From an uncultured Bacilli bacterium (GTDB lineage Bacteria; Bacillota_I; Bacilli_A; RF39; UBA660), in assembly GCA_947632355.1 (NCBI GenBank), contig CANROY010000037.1, positions 1-11,462 of the forward strand: a DNA stretch of 11,462 nt, read 5' to 3'. The notes beneath the pieces are model-generated. The model had not been told where the DNA came from. It ran no database searches and worked only from the letters and a program-made list of their open reading frames with translations. How positions within the stretch are numbered: the first letter of the stretch is position 1; each line of letters starts with the position of its first letter. The translations under genes were made by a program, and so were the position numbers. Shown piece by piece: positions 6,119-11,462 of the stretch.

Positions 6119-6126
6119 AATTTTGT
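6101..6126 (-). promoter_or_regulatory. Sigma-K-like promoter of the Tyr/Pro-rich gene
   Basis: On the minus strand AC (6125-6126, within the tyrS stop codon region) is followed by 15 bases and CATATTCTA (6101-6109), a full match to CATAnnnTA. The predicted transcript start near 6095 excludes the 5' arm of the hairpin and leaves the ribosome binding site free. Confidence 0.55.
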
Positions 6127-7352
6127 TATTTATAAAAGCCTAGATAATACTTTTTCTTACCCTTTTTTATAATCACAATTTGATTGTCAATGGAATCATT
6201 TTTGGTAATAATTTTTTCTAAATTGTTTTCTTTTTTATTGTTAATCGAAATCGCTCCACTTGTAATCATTTCTCTTGCTTCACGTTTACTAGAACAAATG
6301 GTAGAATCTACGAGTAAATCTACAAGTAAAGTATCTTCGGTTATTTCAAACGTTGGAATATCTTTTAAACTAGCAATAATGTCATTAGCACTTAATTTCG
6401 TAATATCTTCACTAAATAAAGATTCACTCATTTCTAAAGCATGCTTGTATTCTTCTTCTCCATGTAAGAACGTAATTACTTCACGAGCAAGGGCTTTATG
6501 GGCTTCTCTAAGTTCTGGATGGGCTTTGTTACTTGCTTCTAATCGTTCAATTTCTTCACGAGGTAGGAACGTAAATATCTTTAAGTAATCAATGACCATT
6601 TCATCATCACTATTAATTAAGTATTGATAGATTTCATAAGGAGAAGTTTTTTCTTTATCAAGCCATAAAGCATTTCCTTCACTTTTACCAAATTTATTTC
6701 CATATTTATCTGTAACAAGTGGCATTGTAAAGGCATAGGCATCACGACCCAATTTCTTCTTAATTAAATCGACTCCTGCAGTAATATTACCCCATTGGTC
6801 GCTCCCTGCAACTTGTAGGGTACAATTCTTCGTTTCAAATAAATGTAAAAAATCTAAGGCTTGCATAATCATATAAGAAAATTCTGTGTACGTAATACCT
6901 GTTTCTAATCTTCTTCTAATAATATCTTTATCAAGCATATAATTGACATTGAAGTATTTTCCGTAATCTCTTAAAAAATCAATAAAGTTAATCTCTTTTG
7001 ACCAATCGTAGTTGTTGACAACTTCAAAACCAAATAAATCTTTTGCTTGTTTTGTTAAACATTCAATATTGTGTTCAATTTCTTCAACGGGTTTCATTTC
7101 TCTTTCACTCGTTGGTCTAGGGTCTCCAATTCTTCCTGTTGCACCACCAATTAAAAGAATTGGATTATGTCCTCCCTCTTTTAATCTTTTGGAAATCAAA
7201 AAACTAGATAAATGTCCTAAATGCATTGAATCTGCTGTGGGGTCAGTTCCAATATAAAAGGTCATTCCTCCTTTATTTAGTTTTTCTTCAAGTTCCGGAG
7301 ATGTAATGTCTTTAATTAAACCTCTCCATTTCAAATCTTCAAATAATGTCAT
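6126..7352 (-). CDS. tyrS: Tyrosine--tRNA ligase
   Basis: This 408-residue class I synthetase charges tRNA-Tyr. Signatures are HLGH (44-47, the HIGH motif), SDQWG (184-188, tyrosine recognition), KFGKS (220-224, the KMSKS loop) and a C-terminal S4-like RNA-binding domain from about 343 (LLVDLLVDSTICSSKREAREM). The length is normal for bacterial TyrS. I chose the ATG at 7352, preceded by AGGAG, because the protein then begins MTLFEDLKWRG as in other members. The in-frame extension upstream runs through the T-box leader and is not protein. Expression is controlled by the T-box at 7393-7600, which senses uncharged tRNA-Tyr. A terminator hairpin follows the stop. Confidence 0.97.
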   Translation of the reverse strand: MTLFEDLKWRGLIKDITSPELEEKLNKGGMTFYIGTDPTADSMHLGHLSSFLISKRLKEGGHNPILLIGGATGRIGDPRPTSEREMKPVEEIEHNIECLTKQAKDLFGFEVVNNYDWSKEINFIDFLRDYGKYFNVNYMLDKDIIRRRLETGITYTEFSYMIMQALDFLHLFETKNCTLQVAGSDQWGNITAGVDLIKKKLGRDAYAFTMPLVTDKYGNKFGKSEGNALWLDKEKTSPYEIYQYLINSDDEMVIDYLKIFTFLPREEIERLEASNKAHPELREAHKALAREVITFLHGEEEYKHALEMSESLFSEDITKLSANDIIASLKDIPTFEITEDTLLVDLLVDSTICSSKREAREMITSGAISINNKKENNLEKIITKNDSIDNQIVIIKKGKKKYYLGFYK

Positions 7353-7392
7353 AAGATTTTTCTCCTCATTCCATACTATTCTTTTTGGTAAT

Positions 7393-7600
7393 AAAAAACG
7401 CGAATACTCTATCCTTAAGGACGAATAATCGCGGTACCACCTTAATTCATAACAACTGTTATGCACTTTTTTGACTATAAAGCATCACCTGGTTAATTCC
7501 AAAATGGGTAATTCATTTCTATAGAACTGATTTGTTTTCACCAACCACAAATTCTCTTATTTCCACTATAGAAACTACTAAACATTTCTTCCTCATTAAC
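7393..7600 (-). ncRNA. T-box riboswitch leader of tyrS
   Basis: The conserved T-box sequence AAGGTGGTACCGCG is at 7430-7443 on the minus strand. The terminator hairpin follows (CGCGA 7429-7433 pairing with TCGCG 7399-7403) and a six-T run (7393-7398). Stem I is recognisable: base pairing AATGAGG (about 7591-7597) with CCCATT (7503-7508), an AGTA motif, a helix TTTCTATAG/CTATAGAAA and the distal GGTTGGTG element. A UAC (Tyr) triplet at 7508-7510 lies in the 3' side of Stem I where the specifier is expected, although the register could be off by a base. Uncharged tRNA-Tyr would stabilise the antiterminator and switch tyrS on. Confidence 0.92.
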
Positions 7601-7687
7601 TTAACTATTTATACTTTATCATAGAAATAAATGGACTTCAAGAAAAACTATTTCTAAATTTTACCAATTTTCTTTTTTTACTATCTT

Positions 7688-7696
7688 TGCTATAAT
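7688..7696 (+). promoter_or_regulatory. Extended minus-10 promoter of the Y-family polymerase operon
   Basis: TGC-TATAAT is a perfect extended minus-10. The minus-35 region (TTTTCT, 7668-7673) is poor, as is usual with extended minus-10 promoters. The transcript would start near 7703. Confidence 0.65.
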
Positions 7697-7703
7697 GGTT
7701 TTA

Positions 7704-7717
7704 GAAACATTTGTTCG
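7704..7717 (+). promoter_or_regulatory. Candidate LexA (SOS) operator
   Basis: GAAAC-ATTT-GTTCG matches eight of ten fixed positions of the Gram-positive LexA box CGAAC-N4-GTTCG, with a perfect right half. It sits at the predicted transcript start of a DNA-repair operon, where LexA would block transcription. Confidence 0.5.
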
Positions 7718-7727
7718 GAGGTGCGTT

Positions 7728-8981
7728 ATGGAAAAACAAAGACATTATCTATGTATTGATTTAAAAAGTTTTTTTGCCTCTTGCGAATGTATTGAACGTG
7801 GTTTAAACCCTTTTACAACACCTTTGGTGGTTGCCAATAAAAGTCAAGGAAACGGTGCGATTACACTTGCTGTTACACCTTTTTTAAAGAGTCAAGGTGT
7901 AAAGGGTCGAACAAGACTTTATGAAATACCTAGAAATATACATTATACTATAGTAAATCCTCGTATGAAACTTTACTTAGAAAAATCAAAAGAAGTCGTC
8001 AGTATTTATTTAGATTTTGTTTCCGAAGATGATTTACATATTTATTCGATTGATGAATGTTTTTTGGATGTTACAGACTATTTAAATCTTTATAAAAAAA
8101 GTGATTATGAACTTGCTCTTACCATATTAAATACCATAAAAGAAAAAACAGGTCTTACGGCAACTTGTGGAATTGGTCCGAATATGCTTTTGGCCAAAGT
8201 TTCTATGGATGTTGAAGCCAAACACATGCCCAATTGTATTGCGAAATGGACGGATGATGATATTAAAACCAAGTTATGGGCAATATCTCCTTTATCGGAA
8301 ATGTGGGGTATTGGTTCTCGTATGGAAAAACGTTTAAATGCATTAGGTATCTTTAGTGTAAAAGATTTAGCGTTATACGATCAAAATAAATTAAAAACAA
8401 AATTTGGGGTAATGGGACAAGAGTTATGGAATCACGCTAATGGGATTGATACATCAAGAATTAGTGATTTTAAAAATAGAAAGAAAGACAAATCTTTTAG
8501 CCATAGCCAAGTTTTATTTAAAGATTATTATGGAGATAATACTAAACTGATTATTGAAGAGATGGTAAGTGTTTTAGGAACACGTCTTCGTACAAGTGGA
8601 TATGTAGCAAAAACAATTGGACTAGGTATCGGATACTCTAAAGCGATTCAAGGAGGGTTCTATCATCATCAAAAACTAGAAGTGGCAACAAACGATGAAG
8701 AAACGATTAAAACGACTTGTTTTCTTCTTTTCGATCGTTATTATGAAGATTTACCGATTCGTAAAGTAAGTATTAGTTGTGGAGATTTGGAAAAACAAAG
8801 TGGAATGCAATTAAATTTATTTGAAGATTATGAAAGTACAATGAAAAAAGAAAATATGAATAAAACCATTGATGAAGTAAAAGAAAAATTTGGTAAAAAT
8901 AGTATACTGAAAGCCTCTAGTTTATTAGAAGATTCTACTGCTAAAGAGCGAAACCAAAAAATAGGAGGACATCATGAATAA
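7728..8981 (+). CDS. Y-family DNA polymerase, UvrX/YqjW type
   Basis: This 417-residue translesion polymerase belongs to the ImpB/MucB/SamB (UmuC-like) branch. It shows DLKSFFASCE (11-20, catalytic Asp11), YSIDECFLDVT (106-116, catalytic Asp109 and Glu110), a helix-hairpin-helix-like stretch near 187-215 (SPLSEMWGIGSRMEKRLNALGI), a little-finger domain, and a beta-clamp-binding motif QLNLF at 361-365. All catalytic residues are present. The start at 7728 is 5 bases after GGAGGTG; an in-frame TTG/ATG extension lies in the promoter. It overlaps yolD by 8 bases, the arrangement seen for uvrX/yolD pairs in Bacillus chromosomes, prophages and plasmids. A LexA-like box suggests SOS induction. Confidence 0.92.
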   Translation: MEKQRHYLCIDLKSFFASCECIERGLNPFTTPLVVANKSQGNGAITLAVTPFLKSQGVKGRTRLYEIPRNIHYTIVNPRMKLYLEKSKEVVSIYLDFVSEDDLHIYSIDECFLDVTDYLNLYKKSDYELALTILNTIKEKTGLTATCGIGPNMLLAKVSMDVEAKHMPNCIAKWTDDDIKTKLWAISPLSEMWGIGSRMEKRLNALGIFSVKDLALYDQNKLKTKFGVMGQELWNHANGIDTSRISDFKNRKKDKSFSHSQVLFKDYYGDNTKLIIEEMVSVLGTRLRTSGYVAKTIGLGIGYSKAIQGGFYHHQKLEVATNDEETIKTTCFLLFDRYYEDLPIRKVSISCGDLEKQSGMQLNLFEDYESTMKKENMNKTIDEVKEKFGKNSILKASSLLEDSTAKERNQKIGGHHE

Positions 8982-9291
8982 AGATCGTGGTATTATAAAA
9001 TGGCTCCCCTTTGATAGTTTAGTCAATAGTAAAAGCGTAGTAGAAAGTATCTTATATGAAAAAAGAAAGGTTAAAAAACCAATTCTTTCTTTAGAACAAA
9101 TGGAAGACATCGAAAAAAAGTTAATTGAAGCCTTTTATGAACAAGAAAAAATTACGCTACAAATTTATAAGAATGGCTATATAAAAAGTATTACGTCTAC
9201 GATTGTAAGTATGGATGGTACATATAAAAAAATTACACTCGCAACAAATGATACAATTTTATTTTCACAAATTGTAAGTATTTCGGTATAA
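8974..9291 (+). CDS. YolD-like family protein
   Basis: The 105-residue protein begins MNKDRGIIKWLPFDSL, the typical RG-x-IKW opening of YolD-like proteins, and continues with a helix and a C-terminal beta-rich part (ITLQIYKNGYIKSIT...). Genes of this family nearly always accompany UvrX/YqjW-type polymerases and have been proposed as functional replacements of UmuD, though their biochemical role is not established. AGGAGG lies 6 bases before the ATG, inside the end of the polymerase gene, and the two reading frames overlap by 8 bases, so they form one operon. Transcription would end at the hairpin at 9386-9420. Confidence 0.88.
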   Translation: MNKDRGIIKWLPFDSLVNSKSVVESILYEKRKVKKPILSLEQMEDIEKKLIEAFYEQEKITLQIYKNGYIKSITSTIVSMDGTYKKITLATNDTILFSQIVSISV

Positions 9292-9297
9292 ATTCAA

Positions 9298-9326
9298 TTG
9301 CATTTCTATTAAAAATCGTTTATAAT
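9298..9326 (+). promoter_or_regulatory. Promoter of the candidate small RNA
   Basis: A perfect TATAAT (9321-9326) lies 17 bases after TTGCAT (9298-9303; three of six minus-35 matches). The transcript would start near 9333, and no plus-strand gene follows. Confidence 0.45.
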
Positions 9327-9332
9327 CAAGTT

Positions 9333-9420
9333 AGAGCGAGTCACTAAGTATAGTGCTTGTTAAAATTTTGGTGGTAAACTTTAAGAAAAAGGTAAATTGT
9401 CGCAACAATTTACCTTTTTT
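9333..9420 (+). ncRNA. Candidate small RNA of about 88 bases
   Basis: Between the promoter at 9298-9326 and the strong hairpin at 9386-9420 there is no reading frame with a ribosome binding site. The 5' part can fold (CACTA-AGTA-TAGTG, 9342-9355). A middle stretch, TTGGTGGTAAAC (9368-9379), has a GGTAAA that could compete with the identical GGTAAA of the terminator stem for the same TTTACC. The GGTGGTA recalls the core of a T-box but the ACCGCG part is missing. No known RNA family is recognised. It could also simply be the 3' untranslated region of the polymerase operon. Confidence 0.35.
9386..9420. terminator. Strong bidirectional terminator
   Basis: A perfect 15-bp stem (AAAAAGGTAAATTGT 9386-9400 with its complement 9405-9419) has a four-base loop. 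Both arms give a T-run on their own strand. It therefore serves the polymerase/yolD operon and small RNA on the plus strand and the surface-protein gene on the minus strand. Confidence 0.88.
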
Positions 9421-9461
9421 GAGCCAATTTCAAGAAAATTCGTATTTTTTTACCTTTTTTG

Positions 9462-11462
9462 TTAAGGAGTTAAGACGATACGAAAGCCCAAACCACTACC
9501 GTAACTACCATTATTTAGATTGACAGTAAAAATACCAGCACAAACGCCAACTCCGAAACCGCCTCCACGATGAAACCAAGGCCAAGCGTCATTTACAAAT
9601 GATGATTCATCATTATACCATGATCCTATTGTTCTTTGCTTTGTACCATATTCTTTTACCATAAATGGACCCATTTCTCCTATTGCATCACCTAATATTC
9701 CGTGTCCCCAATGTGGTTCATAATAAATATCATAATATTTTTTATTATGTAAATCATCAGTATTAGTAAAGCCACTATTTAAAAAATTATCTTTCAAATA
9801 TCCCATCACATATTCATATGTTCCGCCACTCATATCATAAATTCCAGTATAATTTCCTGTAGTACTTGCAACGTTACTTTCTTTATTTGTATAATTTATA
9901 GTATCTGTTCCATCTTTTCCTAACCCTCCATTTGGAGTTTCATACTTATTTTCAATATCATCATATCCAGTTGTTGGAGATGTTACTGCCGCATAACCGG
10001 TGACATATCCACTGTTGTTATTAATTCTTATCTCTTTACATACTTCGTTTGTGCATGTTCCATAAATAGAATGAGCCAGATAGGCGACTGCTCCCCATTC
10101 CGTATTCTTCATCATATGACTATCTAAGTCTCTTTGATAGGCAAAACTTGTATCAAAGGCATTTTTTACAATTATACTTCTCCAACTATATACGTTTGGT
10201 TTTATGATTACTTTTGATGGTTCATTTTCATTATGTTGTGCACCATTTGTACTCCAATTTGTTATGTCTATTATTTTTGAATTTTCTTCAGTACTTTGGT
10301 TATACCCAGTCTCAAATTTTCCTACCCACATTCCTGTTGATCCTTCAAAGGATGTAAACGCTGGGTGCGTCATCCATTCTCCAACACTACACTCTCCACT
10401 TTCACTAGATAACCCTGGTGTTTTACATTCTCCTGTATTTTCATCACTAGTATCTATTGTTCCAAATTTGATTTCTATTGCACGTGATTTTTCTTCGTAT
10501 GGATCAGTAGATAGCTCAGTATATGAATCTCCTAAATCCCATAATCTATATTTATATTTTGGTATCCATACAAAATAACTTTCTATAGCATTTTCTGGTA
10601 TTTTTTCACCATCTTTATATTCTTTTGTATTATCTACTAAGATGATTGCATTCGCCCATTCTTTGTTTTCATAATTATACCATTCTTCTTTGGTGTTGGC
10701 TTTTGTTACTTTTCCATCATCACCTATAATGACTGGTACTAGTTTATCTTTTATTGTTGGTTCTTCTACTACTTCATTTGTTGTTAACATTACTTCTTGT
10801 TTACTGCTTGGCTCTAATACTGGATCTGCTCCATGTAAGATTGGTTCTGTATACTCTACTAGATTATTCATGTTTCCTTCTACCACTATCTTACTTATAA
10901 AACTTTTATTCGTTGCATCATCTTCTAATGTTACATGTTCATCCATCCATAGTTTTATGGAATAATTTCTTGTTTCATTTTCTCCTAATGTTCCATTGAT
11001 TAAATCTTTTGCTTCTTCTACTTTGTATCCTTCTACTTCTGTTTGTTTTGTACTTGTTGGATATTCACTTAAAATTTGTTTTTGTCCATTATTTACTTCT
11101 ATCGCTACATATTCACTATTTAATATTTCCTCTTGATTCTTTTTTAGTTTTTCTAGTTTTATTGTATAATTTGTCTTTGTTTTACAATTATTTTTTATAG
11201 TAAATGTATACGGTGTTAATTCTTTTGCTTCTTCATCCGTTAATGGATAGGCTTTTTCTAAATTGATTGCATCCTTTTCGCCTTCTATCGTTATATTTAA
11301 GCAATCGCTTTCTATTTGATTGATTCCATTTTGGATTGCTGTTGATGTCCACCAAGCATAACTTGTTCCTACCATTATGAGTATTGTAAACACTATTCCT
11401 GTTATTAAATACTTTTTCTTTTTTCTGTCTGGGTGTCCTTTTCTACTTTCTAATATACCCCC
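9462..11462 (-). CDS. Large anchored surface protein with TasA-like region and C-terminal FGE/C-type-lectin-like domain (5' partial)
   Basis: The frame is open to the window edge (first codons read GGILESRKGHPDRKKKK), so the true start lies outside; 666 residues are visible. Counting from the edge, 18-40 is a membrane segment after a Lys cluster, ending SYAWWTS. Then comes a beta-rich region like TasA/camelysin proteins (to about 195), an acidic linker, and a segment with VWIPKYKYRLW. The C-terminal half resembles the formylglycine-generating-enzyme/sulfatase-modifying-factor domain, a C-type-lectin fold: TGMWVGKFETGY, GNYTGIYDMSGGTYEYVMG, WFHRGGG and the final GLGFRIVLTP. It probably acts outside the cell as a binding protein. 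The last ~42 codons have the composition of a hypervariable region. It ends before the terminator at 9386-9420. Confidence 0.82.
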   Translation of the reverse strand, partial: GGILESRKGHPDRKKKKYLITGIVFTILIMVGTSYAWWTSTAIQNGINQIESDCLNITIEGEKDAINLEKAYPLTDEEAKELTPYTFTIKNNCKTKTNYTIKLEKLKKNQEEILNSEYVAIEVNNGQKQILSEYPTSTKQTEVEGYKVEEAKDLINGTLGENETRNYSIKLWMDEHVTLEDDATNKSFISKIVVEGNMNNLVEYTEPILHGADPVLEPSSKQEVMLTTNEVVEEPTIKDKLVPVIIGDDGKVTKANTKEEWYNYENKEWANAIILVDNTKEYKDGEKIPENAIESYFVWIPKYKYRLWDLGDSYTELSTDPYEEKSRAIEIKFGTIDTSDENTGECKTPGLSSESGECSVGEWMTHPAFTSFEGSTGMWVGKFETGYNQSTEENSKIIDITNWSTNGAQHNENEPSKVIIKPNVYSWRSIIVKNAFDTSFAYQRDLDSHMMKNTEWGAVAYLAHSIYGTCTNEVCKEIRINNNSGYVTGYAAVTSPTTGYDDIENKYETPNGGLGKDGTDTINYTNKESNVASTTGNYTGIYDMSGGTYEYVMGYLKDNFLNSGFTNTDDLHNKKYYDIYYEPHWGHGILGDAIGEMGPFMVKEYGTKQRTIGSWYNDESSFVNDAWPWFHRGGGFGVGVCAGIFTVNLNNGSYGSGLGFRIVLTP
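9465..9590 (-). other. Putative variable region of the lectin-like domain
   Basis: The last 126 coding bases contain 19 A on the coding strand (15%); the preceding 126 (9591-9716) contain 50 (40%). Many codons in it (TTC, GTT, GTT, TGT, ATT, ACT, GTC, AGT, TAC) are what AAC or AAT would give after random change of the A positions. They lie in the fold's ligand-binding end, as in diversity-generating retroelement targets. Gly-rich composition contributes to the low A content. Confidence 0.45.

Noticed and set aside
7353..7466. In-frame N-terminal extension of TyrS
   Set aside because: The bases are the T-box core and terminator; the protein start with AGGAG is at 7352.
9356..9480. A plus-strand protein starting at the GTG near 9371 and running through the hairpin
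   Set aside because: It has no proper ribosome binding site, reads through a strong terminator into the antisense of a real gene, and shows no protein character.

Overview
The window is AT-rich (roughly 30% G+C by eye) with compact Gram-positive gene organisation. It has strong AGGAGG-type ribosome binding sites, a T-box leader, a MazE-like tail, a UvrX/YolD pair and a CotY/CotZ-type spore coat protein. Together these point to a spore-forming member of the Firmicutes/Bacilli, most likely a gut lineage. The species cannot be named from the sequence.

Left part (1-3204). An Rpn-family (PD-(D/E)XK) recombination-promoting nuclease gene lies on the minus strand between two ~107-bp direct repeats. 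Each repeat carries a minus-strand sigma-A-like promoter and a hairpin, so the repeat looks like the promoter/leader of such a gene, and the left copy would serve a gene outside the window. Next comes a tightly coupled plus-strand operon: a membrane- or lipid-anchored thioredoxin-like protein (CSHC), a CPBP intramembrane protease, and a membrane-anchored calcineurin-like phosphoesterase that lacks several metal-binding histidines.

Middle part (3205-6125). This part is rich in sporulation signals. A Cys-rich CotY/CotZ-like coat protein, a 96-residue protein of unknown function and a 74-residue Tyr/Pro-rich protein are all on the minus strand. Each is preceded by a sequence resembling AC-N15/16-CATAnnnTA (sigma-K type). 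A SEDS glycosyltransferase (FtsW/RodA/SpoVE) runs divergently from the 96-residue gene with a sigma-E-like promoter and no visible ribosome binding site. Between them are a one-TM protein with a PTS EIIB-like domain and an unlisted 59-residue gene whose C-terminus resembles the MazF-binding tail of MazE, without a toxin gene.

Right part (6126-11462). tyrS is preceded by a T-box riboswitch. Its terminator hairpin overlaps the ribosome binding site and putative sigma-K promoter of the Tyr-rich gene. Divergent from it is an operon of a UvrX/YqjW-type Y-family polymerase and a YolD-like protein, with a LexA-like box at its promoter. A promoter followed about 90 bases later by a perfect 15-bp hairpin suggests a small RNA. 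The window ends in a large surface-protein gene, cut at its 5' end by the window edge. It has an N-terminal membrane anchor, a TasA/camelysin-like region and a C-terminal formylglycine-generating-enzyme/C-type-lectin-like domain. The last 126 coding bases have only 15% A against 40% in the preceding 126, and the codons look like mutated AAY codons. This suggests a target of a diversity-generating retroelement, although no reverse transcriptase or template repeat lies in the window.
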